64,000 nt of DNA, from contig NC_064552.1 in NCBI RefSeq assembly GCF_023856365.1, positions 4,367,200 to 4,431,199 on the forward strand, in the 5' to 3' direction. Each line of letters opens with the position of its first letter. Positions within the stretch are counted from its first letter, which is position 1. The DNA is from Brienomyrus brachyistius (taxonomy: Eukaryota; Chordata; Actinopteri; Osteoglossiformes; Mormyridae). Below the pieces are notes generated by a model. The model had not been told where the DNA came from and made no database searches. It worked only from the letters and a program-made list of their open reading frames with translations. Positions 11,983-22,454 of this stretch are shown piece by piece. Made by a program: the position numbers and the translations under genes.

Positions 11983-13788
11983 CTGGGGGGAGGTGGGGGG
12001 AGAAACGGGGGGGGGGGGGGGGGGGTTAGCAGCTGTAACTGAGAGGGCCGTAAGGCCACTCTGAAGGAGTTAGAAAGGCACTATATTGTAGGGTGCTGTT
12101 TCTAGGATGAGAGACCTGAGGTCAGGCTTAAAGACAGGCCTCTTCCCTGCTCACACCCACAGGCCCGTCCCGAAATACCCGAAACCGCCGAAGGCCGTAA
12201 GCTCTGCAGGGAGGCACCCCTCAGAGCCCCCCCTCCCACAATGGAGACCCCCCCACCCCCATCCTGTGATCCCTGTAGGTTGGGGGATACTCCTGTACGC
12301 CAATGTAGGGCACGGATCGCTCTTCCGGCTTTGCGGTTTCGCTTTTCACCCAGAATAACACATTTAAGGAACCTATTGTTGTTTCATTATTATTATTTTC
12401 TTTTTTTAGCACTAATTCCACCCACACAGCACCGGCCCATTGACTCTGATAGACAAATTTAAGCAAATATTATTTTAGTCACTGCTTATTCAAGGTTTGA
12501 TATATATTTGCCCGAGTGCGTAGGCTGGAAAAAATGAATAGCACTGCAGTGAAACCAGCGAGATAATTTTAGCACATTTTCTGCCAAACCTTTTCTTTCT
12601 TTCCGTCTCGCTCCTTCTTTCTTTCCATCCACATTAATTTCGCTCATTCTTTCATGCGCAGCAGACGTGCTTTCCCACTGAACTTTCTCTTTTTAAACGT
12701 GAGGACAGAACAGAGAGTAAATGGCTGTTGCTGTTAGCTTGGTTATAGGTCTATGCCACCTGGGGGGTGGGGGGGAGGCACAACTTGCATAGATGTGTTT
12801 GTGATTGTGTCTCTTCCAATTGCTTGGCATTCTGCCCGGAGAGTCACCGCATCTGGGAAAAACTCACAGGTTCACCTCAGTCTGCTTTGGGTAACCGGTC
12901 AGAGAAGATCCACAGTGATTCCGCTTATTCCTCAAATTTCATGTCCTTTTTAGCACAGAAATGTTTGTGGAGTGTTACTGTAACGATAAATGCTTAACCA
13001 TCTGCCGAATTCATCCCCAGTCCAGTAAGGATTAGCTATCCCACTATCACACATCCGACAAATGTGTCTGACGGTTTCTCCAGGTCCCGTTCCCAGGTGG
13101 ATGAGCCCCACGTACTTGAGGACTTGTCTATCAGACGCTATTGTCTCGAGGCCTCGCAGCACATGCACCTCACCAAGTCTGGCCTGACTTCCAAGCCCAA
13201 AGTCCAAGCAGAGGGCGACGCCAAAACCGACACATGCGTGACGTCGCATCTCGGCCTCCCGGGGCTTCGCGTGTCTGCATTCCTGCATTCCTGCCCGATT
13301 GCCTTGGCAGGAACGCCTGTGTTACTCAAACACGAGAGTGACACCATGGGGAGAGAAAAAAATGACCCTCCAGGAAACAGGGGCTTGGATTTCATAACAA
13401 TCTGTGTCGCTGGTGGCAGACGTGGCCCCGGGTCATTCCGATGCCGTACCGAACCTCCTTCAGCGATTTGTGCTTCCCCTTTGTACAAATTCCTCTGCAC
13501 ACCAAGGCGATCCTCACATCCCGATGCTCTGAATCAGCCTTTGACATGCAGGAGGTGCTCGAAATGATCTGGGCAGGGTTCAGCCTGATAAACACACGTT
13601 AAGAGCCAGCAGGAACACGGTGTGGCAGGCCGTTGCAGAAGTGCACTTTGTGATTTTTCAGAATTTGAGGTTGGCTTCTCCACCCATCACCCATCCAAGC
13701 TAACATCAACAGCCATTTGTAGAATCCTCTGCCTTCTCCCCAGGTCGAACATCAATGACGTTCATCTGTTGTCCGTCATCAGAGTTAC

Positions 13789-14189
13789 CTTTCAGTTCTG
13801 CAGAAGCCGTGCCCATTGGACGCTGCCCCTCCAGCGGTTCTGGTGCAGCCGGATCTCCTGGACCCTGCAGACATAGTGGCCTCGGTCCTCCTTGGAGACG
13901 TTGAGGATGAGTAGGCCTAGGCTTGTTCCCCGCCTCTCCTCCAAGAGGCGCAGCTTAGGCCGGGCAAAGCGCTTGGTGTAGTTACCGTAGTACTTGGCCC
14001 TCCGCATGTTCAGCTTCACGATGAGCTGCTCCTCATCAGCTGGAAGTGCGGCAAACAGCCAGCGCACCACCAGGACGATATCAGGTCTCCTTCGCTGAGC
14101 CACCTGGCAGGATAGGGTGACATTGTCGCCCTCCAGGACCCTGGCCACTGGCCCTGGGGTGACGGTGACATTGAGAGCCTCACACCAAC
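13789..14189 (-). CDS. vstm4: VSTM4 exon 2, V-set immunoglobulin domain
   Basis: The acceptor CGGAG precedes 14189 and the donor is AAAG/GTAACT at 13788. The exon reads EALNVTVTPGP, then the first Ig cysteine (VTLSCQV), the core tryptophan (VVRWLF) and the second cysteine in DRGHYVCRVQEI, followed by LHQNRW. N-glycosylation sequons include NVT and NYT. The exon is 401 nt, while phase 1 in and phase 1 out require a multiple of 3. Removing one C from each of two runs restores a frame reading WRAASNGTASAELK, which resembles the human exon end. Confidence 0.88.
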
Positions 14190-15323
14190 CTCCGGGTGTG
14201 AAGAGCAAAGTGTTTGTCGGGATTTATCCAGTCCTGCACAACCAACTAGACAAAGGCAGAGAAAGTGTGCAGTCAAAATTAGCATAAATTCTGCAGATTC
14301 ACAGTGTATTTCAACTGTCAGTGTAAAATAGGTGCTGCCGTTGGACCAGCTTCAAAAAAGTCAAAGGCTACCATCTCCTCCACCAAAGAGACATCTCACC
14401 CTCGCTGTTTTCAAAGGTTGAGATACACCAACAGCATGTCACGCTGCACTACCGATAGCTTAAGGTGGACCTTCAGGTCGTTTGTATCTGGGAAACAACG
14501 TTTCGGTTGGGTACGATTAGAGGTTACAGTTTAGCACGGAGAGGGAAGGTGTTCCGTTATCCAGTCTCAGAAAATGACAACAAAAATGCTGCTCGAGCAT
14601 TTTATCCGTCTCGTTAGCGTCGCGTATTTTTCTTCAAGCCCTTTAAAACGTGTTTGAAAAATGTATTTTCCACGCTATAACCGTAGAACGGAGGCAGTTT
14701 CTTGATGACTGAGTGCAAAATAAAATGCAGTGCAAAATGTATGCGGTATTACGTATATGACTATCAATTCGTTTCACTCTTTGACTTTTAACAAACTCTA
14801 AGGTTTTAAAAAGCATTTATAAAAACTACAGCCGCTGCCAATCTGCTTTTAGGGCTTAAAATGTGATGTTTCGAAAATTAATTAACATATAATAGTGTAA
14901 GTACAAAGTTGCGTTATATCTTTATGGCTTCACTCTAGGAAAGAGAATAATACCACTTAATATATATGATAACACAACAAAATCCATATTTTATTTATAC
15001 GTTGTGTAGATATTTCCTCAATTCACAAGCACTGACTATTGTAATAATAGCTGTGTAATAACCTTTTTTTCCTAGTACATAGTACATTTCTAGTACACTG
15101 CTAACAACGTCTTAAATTGCACAATCCGACAAATATCGATAGTTAAATTCAGACTGAGTTAGTGCACTAGTCATTTTTTGTCGTTCTTTCCAGCCACAGG
15201 AGTCTGGCTGAGAATGACAGATATCGGAAGTTTTTAAGAATTTGTTGTTTTTTTTTTAAGTTCCCGCTTACCTCCAGCAAAACTTTTAATCAGGAGAATT
15301 GCTACCACTGACGAGATTTTCAT

Positions 15324-16795
15324 TTTTCAGACAAACAGACTCCATAAAATCCAGTTAACAGTGAAGAAAGACGTCCCAGAGTTCTCCTTTTTTTTTCTTT
15401 TCCACTGTTTCTGTGAAATATGAAACGGGACATCCTACTCACGGTTCAGAAACACCCTCTCCTCCAGCCTTAAACACCCCTTTCTCTGCGTTGCGAAAAT
15501 GTGGGCAATTTCATTTCCTGCACTGGGTGGCGCTCGGCTGGCATCTATACGAGAAGCTACCGCTTGTCCCTCTTACACCCCCCCCCCCCCTCAAAGCTAA
15601 TCCAGCCCATCCCTTCTGCTGCCCTGTTCTTCGCACTGGGGTGCCCGTTAGACAGAGGGGGCTGTCTGGCCATGCAAGCGATTTCTCTCACCCTGTTTCA
15701 TACTGGCCTGTTTCTTCGTCAGGAGTGCAGTTGCAACCGTCTTTAAGAACCAACTGAGTGCTGCATTTTAGGCTAGACTGGGATTAAAACTCGGCCTGCA
15801 CTTCGGGGTCCCAAAATAAACTTTGCCGGCCCTTAGCAGTGTTCATTATCGGTCACCCTGAAAGTGAACACTACAATTGGCAGATTATAGTATAAAGTGC
15901 ATTTCCATACAATGCCAATCATATAAACTGTATAACGGGCCTACTGGTCGTAGATGTGTTGTGACTTGGTTATTGCATACTTCGTCTTGTGCTGATCGAG
16001 TACAATGCACACGGACAACACACAAGCGACCGCATCGTGACTGCATCATCTTAAATGCGAACCACATGTACTTCAGAAAACGTAGAGAAACGATGATTGC
16101 TGCAGCCAAAGATCGTAGGAAAATCCCTCATTTTACTATATCCTGACAAACGCAAATCATACTGCCTGTAAAATCAAATCTCATCCATAGGAATCAACAT
16201 CATATTCTTGCGCTTACAGTTGATATTATGATTGACCATGAATTGATGAGTAATTTTCATTAGAAATTATCGAGATAAACCGACTTATTGAAAGAAAAAC
16301 AGCAGTTTGGTAAACATATAATGCCGAGTTTCTTCTTTAAACACAAGGAATTGGAGTCGCAAAGACTGGGGGATTCTGAACAACGAGTGCGACACTGCCA
16401 CCATGTGGACATAATTGGGAATTTATTTGCATTAGGCAGTTTGTCGCTTTCTTCGGAACAAATTGGCGTAAATGAAAGTAAAACCAGTTTTAGACAATTA
16501 TTCTTAACATGCGAGGACATCCGACTATCGAAGTTTTCACTCGATGTTTAATCCTTGAAGAAAATGTTCCGGCTCCCAATAACCTGCAAAATATTCTGTG
16601 TAACAAATAACCCTGAACTCGAGCGCCACACATCGGTGCTATTAAGATATAGCGTTTCTGAAGCCTATGATCCGGTTCCCGAAGGCCAAATGACAAATAC
16701 TTAATATTTCTCCACGAAGGTTCCTGAAAGAAAGTATACTGGGCTCGCCATAAACTGCACTTACTTCCTAAAACGGTTTCATTCCAGGACCTTAA
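15324..16795. other. VSTM4 upstream region, no further gene seen
   Basis: This holds the 5' flank of VSTM4 and then AT-rich DNA. A poly-C tract (15578-15590) lies about 260 bp upstream of the VSTM4 start codon. No other exon, RNA or clear repeat was recognised. Confidence 0.4.
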
Positions 16796-16801
16796 GCGAA
16801 G

Positions 16802-16899
16802 ATTCTGGCAGCAGGGTTCGGAAAAAGGTATTCCCTTTGATTTTGCATTTCTGTAGCTCCCTTCATCAAATGCTTTTTTGTAGTTTGTATTTGAGAGCG
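16802..16899 (+). repeat. Diverged direct repeat, copy A
   Basis: About 98 bp that resembles 17203-17299 (400 bp downstream, same strand). Shared order of words: TTCTGGCA, GAAAAAG, CCCTTT, ATTTCTG(T/C)AGC, ATCA, TGCTTT, TTTGTAT/TTATAT and TGAG. Identity by eye is about two thirds. It is not coding. It may be a remnant of a repeat family or an old local duplication. Confidence 0.45.
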
Positions 16900-17202
16900 T
16901 CGTACCTAAACCTGTGCAAGTTTCGCAGGTGTAGCTACAGTATACGATACCGCCCGCGGCAGTAGTGGCCTAACAGGAAATTCTTATAATCTAAGAATTA
17001 CTGCTTCAAATCCCTGACCTGCAAAGTAACACTGAGGTAGCCTACCCGTAAACCCCCCCCCCCCCCCAAGCACTGCTTGCCGGGCGCTGTTTTTAGCTGC
17101 CCGCTATTATGTCACGCGGGTAAAATGTAGAGGACTCATCTCATTGTTGGTTTGTCACCAATGATAACTACTAATCACTTTAAGATTAAACTGGGGATGC
17201 TT

Positions 17203-17299
17203 TTTCTGGCAATGGGATGCTGAAAAAGACATCCCCTTTAATTTTTAATTTCTGCAGCCCCATCATCACGTGCTTTGCATAATTTATATGTGAGCAGGA
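17203..17299 (+). repeat. Diverged direct repeat, copy B
   Basis: This is the partner of 16802-16899. The poly-C tract 17053-17067 lies between the two copies. Confidence 0.45.
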
Positions 17300-17470
17300 G
17301 AAATATATCCTCACACCCCCTTCCTCATTACATTTGCACTGACCCCAGAATCAAGCACGTTTTTAAATACAATATGGAGACATTGCCTAAGTAGTCGGTA
17401 ACAAACTGTATTCATAACCGCGGCTTATTTTATTACTTTGTATATTGTATATCTGTATTTTACGGAAGAG

Positions 17471-17678
17471 GATTAGGGCCACCATGAAAATATTATTTGA
17501 ATTCTGACATTTTTCTCAGAATTCTGACTTTAATCTCAGAATTCCTTTTTTTCTAAAGTCCGAATTCTGTGAAAAAAGTCAGAATTCTCATATTAAAGTC
17601 CGAATTCTGTGGGAAAAAAACTCAGAATTCTGAGATTAAAGTTAGAATTCAAATAATATTTTCATGGTGGCCCTAATC
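17471..17678. mobile_element. Foldback MITE (inverted-repeat element) of 208 bp
   Basis: The outer arms are inverted repeats of about 38 bp, from GATTAGGGCCACCATGAAAA at 17471 to its complement ending GGTGGCCCTAATC at 17678. The interior is made of alternating CAGAATTCTGA-type words and TTTAATCT spacers, which can also pair, so the whole unit could fold into a long hairpin. It carries no coding sequence. A TA target duplication is possible (T-TA-GGG / CCC-TA-A). This fits a non-autonomous DNA transposon; the parent family is not identified. Confidence 0.75.
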
Positions 17679-18571
17679 GTCGTCCGTGGTGTTAACAAAA
17701 TACAACGTCGTATGATATGTTACATAAAGTTTACAAGTTTACATAAACAGAAACGGTCGTTTGCACTCGTTACCAAAAACATCCTTCCTTTCGCTGTTTT
17801 CAGCGGTGCGCGCTCCCGGAGACAGACTTTCATTCTACGGCAGGGTTATATTCTAAACCCGCGACCCAAAGCCCCTGTTTCTTAACCACTGAACCACCCA
17901 CTGTCTTGCACCATATCAATTAGCTCTGTCATTGTGCAATTCTCCCATTTTAAATAGTTTAATGGTTTTAATGTTTACCAACAAATGATCTCCTGCACAT
18001 CTGTTTCGCATTAGGGGAATTTAGTCCAGTTAAATCTTGATTTTTAAAAATGTCGGTTTCGGTTTACTTCTGCGTTTTAAACGTTTTTTGGCTGTGTGTG
18101 GTCAGAAGCTAAATATTTTATTTCCTTAGAAAACGTAATCATGTCATTAAAATGAAGAGAGGTCGTTTAAATCGTCAGTGGAACAGTGGGAGAAATTGAA
18201 ATCGCGTGACAAAGTTACGCTATACACATATGAAGTTTTTTTTAACCTACCAGTGCATATGGCATATAGGTACTCTGCATGTTCCGTGCTCAAGCAAAAG
18301 AAAAAAAACAACTAAATCGCCCTAGATCTCGTTGCTATATGAGATTGAAAATAGGCCTACTGATAACAGCATCTTGCAAGTCTGCGGTGGGATTTTTTTG
18401 ATTTGACCTACAGATTGTCTTCACATGAACGTATTAAGTTACATTCTTAGGCTTTGACCTAATTTCCCATGTGGTTTCTTACCCCTTGGTATCAGTCCTC
18501 CACAAGGACCCTTCACGCATGGTTTACTTGTCCAGGAAGAAAATGAGTAGCACAATACTATCACGAATATC

Positions 18572-18785
18572 CATCCATCCACCCATTTTCCAAACCGCTT
18601 ATCCTTCTGGGTCCGGAGCCTATCCCGGAAGCTATGGACACGGGGCAGGGAACAACCCAGGAGGGGGGGGCAGCCCATCGCAGGGCGCACTCACACACCA
18701 TTCACGCACATATGCACTCCTATGGGCGATTTAGTAATTCCAATTAGTCTCAGCATATCTTTGAAGTGTGGGGGGAAACGAGAGC
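18572..18785 (-). mobile_element. 5'-truncated SINE (GGAT-tail family) with 15-bp target duplication
   Basis: On the minus strand this is the 3' part of the SINE seen in full at 25588-25974, ending in GGATGGATG. The flanking sequence ACTATCACGAATATC is repeated exactly at 18557-18571 and 18786-18800. A long direct duplication, a tandem-repeat tail at one end and truncation at the other are the signature of target-primed reverse transcription. Confidence 0.88.
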
Positions 18786-18847
18786 ACTATCACGAATATC
18801 ATCTGCAAATGTTTTTCTTAATGGAACGTCCTTTCGTTCAGTTTATA

Positions 18848-20031
18848 CACTCACCGGCCACTTATTAGGTACACCTTGCTTAGTAACCGGGTTGGACCCC
18901 CTTTTGCCTTCAGAACTGCCTTAATCCTTCGTGGCATAGATTCAACAAGGTACTGGAAACATTCCTCAGAGATATTGGTCCATATTGACATGATAGCATC
19001 ATGCAGTTGCTGCAGATTTGTCGGCTGCACATCCATGATGTGAATCTCCCGTTCCACACATCCCAAAGGTGCTTTATTGGATTGAGATCTGGTGACTGTG
19101 GAGGCCCATTTGAGTACAGTGAACTCATTGTCATGTTCAAGAAACCAGTCTGAGATGATTCGAGCTTTATGACATGGTGCATTATCCTGCTGGAAGTAGC
19201 TATCAGAAGATGGTACACTGTGGTCATAAAGGGATGGACATGGTCAGCAACAATACTCAGGTAGGCTGTGGCATTGCAATGATGATCAATTAGTACTAAG
19301 GGGCCCAAAGTGTGCCAAGAAAATGTCCCCCACACCATTACACCACCACCACCAGCCTGAACCGTTGACACAAGGCAGGATGGATCCATGCTTTCATGTT
19401 GTTGACTCCAAATTCTGACCCTACCATCCGAATGTTGCAGCAGAAATCGAGACTCATCAGACCAGGCATGTTTCCAATCTTCTATTGTCCAGTTTCGGTG
19501 AGCCTGTGCAAATTGTAGCCTCAGTTTCCTGTTCTTTGCTGACAAGAGTGGCACCCGGTGTGGTCTTCTGCTGCTGTAGCCCATCTGCCTCAAGGTTCGA
19601 CGTGTTGTGCGTTCGGAGATGCTCTTCTGCATACCTTGGTTGTAACGAGTGGTTATTTGACTTACTGTTACCTTTCTATCAGCTCGAACCACTCTGGCCA
19701 TTCTCCTCTGACCTCTGGCATCAACAAGACATTTTCGCCCACAGAACTGCCGCTCACTGGATGTTTTCTCTTTTTCAGACCATTCTCTGTCAACCCTAGA
19801 GATGGTTGTGCGTGACAATCCCAGAAGATCAGCAGTTTCTGCAATACTCAGACCAGCCCATCTGGCACCAACAACCATGCCACGTTCAAAGTCAACTAAA
19901 TCACCTTTCTTCCCCATTCTGAAGCTCAGTTTGAACTGAATGCATTGAGTTGCCACCATGTGATTGGCTGATCAGTAAATTGAGTGAACGAGCAGTTGGA
20001 CAGTTGTGCCTAATAAAGTGGCTGGTGAGTG
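18848..20031 (-). mobile_element. Tc1/mariner-type DNA transposon, copy 2
   Basis: It has the same inverted ends as copy 1: CACTCACCGGCCACT at 18848, and the less perfect GTGGCTGGTGAGTG at 20031. TA flanks lie at 18846-18847 and 20032-20033. The element is 1184 bp in the opposite orientation to copy 1 and similar to it over its whole length. Confidence 0.92.
18900..19917 (-). pseudogene. Tc1-like transposase pseudogene
   Basis: It starts at MGKKGDL (ATG 19917) and parallels the copy 1 protein. A codon is missing in DWKHAWSDES. A -1 shift occurs near 19213, a +1 shift near 19105 restores the frame at PPQSPDLNP, and another -1 shift occurs near 19056. The C-terminal part (VEREIHIMDVQPTNLQQL...) therefore continues in a different frame. 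As in copy 1, the third catalytic residue is Lys (NPIKHLWD) instead of Glu. Confidence 0.88.
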
Positions 20032-20113
20032 TATATCTGTCTTTTGCCCAGTGTACTTCACATAGCTGACCATATTGTTCACCAGGTTGGCACAACTGTG
20101 TGGAATTGAATTG

Positions 20114-20115
<2 letters not shown>

Positions 20116-20171
<56 letters not shown>
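20116..20171. repeat. Compound AT/AC dinucleotide microsatellite
   Basis: About 20 units of AT run directly into AC units. The open frames of repeated Ile-Tyr residues here are artefacts of this repeat. Confidence 0.95.
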
Positions 20172-20389
20172 ACTGTATTTCCCCGAGTATTTATGTCTAT
20201 GATTCGGTGATTCATGCAATACCAGCAAACTAGCTTCAGTTAACAATTCAAGAGATATTAAAGAAATAGAAATTATTTGGAAAAAAAAAATATTCAAATG
20301 ATTTAAAAAAAAAAAAAAGATTTATAACTCACCTCCATAAAATGTATCCCAAAACTTTATTCAGTCATATTTTTTAAAACATACAAATA

Positions 20390-20457
20390 CTAATGACTCA
20401 ATAATTCATAAGCAGATAATGACAAACACAATAAGGTGGATGAATTATCAACAACTT
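20390..20457 (-). CDS. Possible terminal exon of TMEM273 (weak)
   Basis: An acceptor AATAGCAG before 20457 is followed by a frame that is phase-compatible with the TMEM273 membrane exon. It reads EVVDNSSTLLCLSLS..., ending in TAG at 20392-20390. An AATAAA signal follows on the minus strand (TTTATT at 20356-20361). The sequence does not resemble the mammalian TMEM273 tail, and other exons could lie between. It is an inference from phase and the polyadenylation signal only. Confidence 0.25.
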
Positions 20458-20615
20458 CTGCTATTGATAATAAACAGTCTGACGATCGTGAATCTTGAGG
20501 ATGATAAGCCATGCATTGAGTGACCAAATAATCCATGTCAGGGAGGAGACTGTGAGCCAGGACGGGGTTTGTAACCCACCATGTCAATTAAAGGGACCTG
20601 GATTTCACTTTAGCA

Positions 20616-20679
20616 CTGAGTTCCTGCTGTGTGCTGATTGGTCAGTCTCTGAGTTCCTGCTGTGTGCTGATTGGTCAGT
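20616..20679. repeat. Tandem duplication of 31-33 bp with CCAAT boxes
   Basis: The unit CTGAGTTCCTGCTGTGTGCT plus GATTGGTCAGT occurs at 20616-20646 and again at 20649-20679. Each copy contains ATTGG, the complement of a CCAAT box. The copies are identical, so the duplication is recent. Confidence 0.85.
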
Positions 20680-21480
20680 GTCCCATAATCATGCGCGTGT
20701 CACTAATGTTAATGTGAAACAGCTGGATGAGTCTTTCAATCAAGGAAACACACGAAACCGCACAAGAAGAATGGAAGTAATTAGCCAAGCAGTGGAGGCT
20801 TTCAGTTTTAAGGTAGTTTGTAAAACCTGAAGTAGCTCCCCCCTCCCCCCGACATGGATTATCTGATCAGCCTAACCAGACATTACAGTCAGATAATGAG
20901 CCTTTCAGCTTTAGTTCTCATATTTCTCTTGTGTCCGCAGACCTTCTTCTGTGTTTGCTGGCGAATTCGATGAACAAAGTAGCTTCTCTGGAACTTCACG
21001 TCACAGTTTACATTCACTTACGACATTTGAATGTTTATTTGGATCCCGTGCATAGCTTCCGCATCTAAATAATGATAATAATAATAATAATAATCATTTT
21101 AGGCCAGAGAACTGAATATGAAATGTCAAAATGCAAACTGTCGTAACCCCCTACGGCATGAATGTTTTTGAAATATCCAGCTACAAAAAAAATTTGAAAA
21201 TGATTTTCACCAGTAAGTGTAACGTCATGCAAGTTTTCACAATAGCAAACTTAGTTCATCATTTACTTAATAAAGATGCATGTGCACTCTAACGGATACT
21301 CAAGGCACAATTACGGCATTGAAAATTAGGAAACTTGCCTCATATATGCTGGTCTTTTATCTGATTCTGCCTCTGGACAAGAAGAAGATAATTTGATGAT
21401 TGCATTGCAAAAACCAAAGCATTTTTCTTTGCAAGTACACAAGAAAAACACAAAGAATGGACCATATAGACACGTCTTAC

Positions 21481-22454
21481 CTGACAGTTCATTGTCTAGC
21501 ATGTGTTTTCTAAGCATGTACAGCTTCAAGGCAACAAAGCATAAAGAAAAGAACAGTCCAATCCCAGTTCCGATGACCGCATACTTAACATCTGAGTATT
21601 AGGGGGGAAAATAATGTACATCACGTGGTAAAACAGAAAAGACGCACATGAAACCGCGAGTGCATTTGATCAAATTTGTCAACGACCATAATACAAAAGC
21701 AACGTACCTGGTTCATCAGATTTGTTAGGTTCATTTCCATGCGCCTTCGATAACAATAAATCTGCAAATTATGAACGATTATTAGTAAACGCGTCCGTCA
21801 CATAGCTTTCAAAGAAATGCAATACGCCCTTTATATGAAAATAGTACATTCGAAAATTGTTTCACCCGACCTGTACACGTAATGGTGCGGAAGATGTACT
21901 GACCTGTAAGGTGTAGCCTAAGTGTTACAGTGTAAATAATGTTGATTTTAGAATTTACAAGTTGCAAAGTTTGAGATCAGGCAAAAAAGGAGAAAGATCT
22001 AACGAAAGCAGAAAACGTATAATGCTGCATAAACACCTGAAGAAATGTAACCCTCAAGAGCCATTTTTACCCCAGGTATTTTCCCTGGAATTGCATTTTC
22101 TAACATATTGAGAATTTTGAGGAAAGAACACCATACATGAATTCCCGTAAGTGCAGCATATTCATATAAAGGAACCGCATATCGTTTGCCGTCTAAATCG
22201 ATCGAGAACGATTTAGTTAATCTACTCCAGGATGGCCGTATAATTTTAAATATATTCCAGATGTAAAACGTACGTGTGCAGAATACTCACAGTTAAGTCC
22301 GAAATAAACATTGCACGTTGCTCCTTGTATATTTCCCATCACGCTTCATTCCCCAGTGCGATAGACATGTATGAACACGACATTTCTTTCAGTACTTACC
22401 AATGAGGCAAATGCTGATCCAAGTGGAACAAAATCCCGAATGACTAAACATCAT
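21481..22454 (-). CDS. tmem273: TMEM273 (C10orf128-like), small single-pass membrane protein, 5' part
   Basis: Three phase-matched exons: 22400-22454 (MMFSHSGFCSTWISICLI, signal peptide), 21708-21761 (LLLSKAHGNEPNKSDEP, short ectodomain) and 21481-21591. The third reads DVKYAVIGTGIGLFFSLCFV, then the basic LKLYMLRKHMLDNELS. It resembles human TMEM273, where an Asp-Phe-Lys-Tyr-Ala-Leu-Ile-Gly sequence starts the membrane span and a Leu-Lys-Ile-Cys-Met-Ile-Arg-Arg stop-transfer follows. The donors are GTAAGT, GTACGT and GTAAGA. The first ATG (22454) is chosen; a second lies at 22451. The cytoplasmic tail was not found with confidence (see 20390-20457). Its position between VSTM4 and CEFIP is the same as in human. 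The function of the family is unknown. Confidence 0.8.

Larger units (their letters stand above)
8906..15323 (-). pseudogene. vstm4: VSTM4, V-set and transmembrane protein; reading frame broken by three +1 indels as assembled
   Basis: Eight coding exons on the minus strand were placed by splice sites, phase and homology: 15272-15323 (signal peptide, MKISSVVAILLIKSFAG), 13789-14189 (V-set Ig domain), 11928-11982 (stalk), 10589-10696 (membrane span), 10052-10085 (YYLVKCPQN), 9642-9763 (SSGETVTSV... Pro/Lys-rich tail), 9434-9486 (SKLLKPQPRKVAL) and 8906-9031 (last exon). The last exon has the tyrosine motifs LMYAEL and TVYAQIVF. Without the indels the protein would have about 315 aa, against about 320 in human. 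The family is a type I membrane protein whose shed ectodomain (peptide Lv) acts in retina and vessels. Three extra bases, all in C runs (about 13826-13829, 13812-13814, 11952-11955), shift the frame and create a stop at the end of exon 2. They may be assembly errors or true decay; the other exons are intact and phase-consistent, so a live gene with consensus errors is at least as likely. Confidence 0.87.

Noticed and set aside
12950..13567. Overlapping frames of 112-167 codons on both strands
   Set aside because: They lie in VSTM4 intron 2, are open in several frames at once, and have no recognisable domain or fitting splice sites.
22290..22345. Possible extra TMEM273 exon (MGNIQGATCNVYFGLN before a GTGAGT site)
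   Set aside because: No convincing acceptor precedes it, and the flanking exons already join in phase without it.
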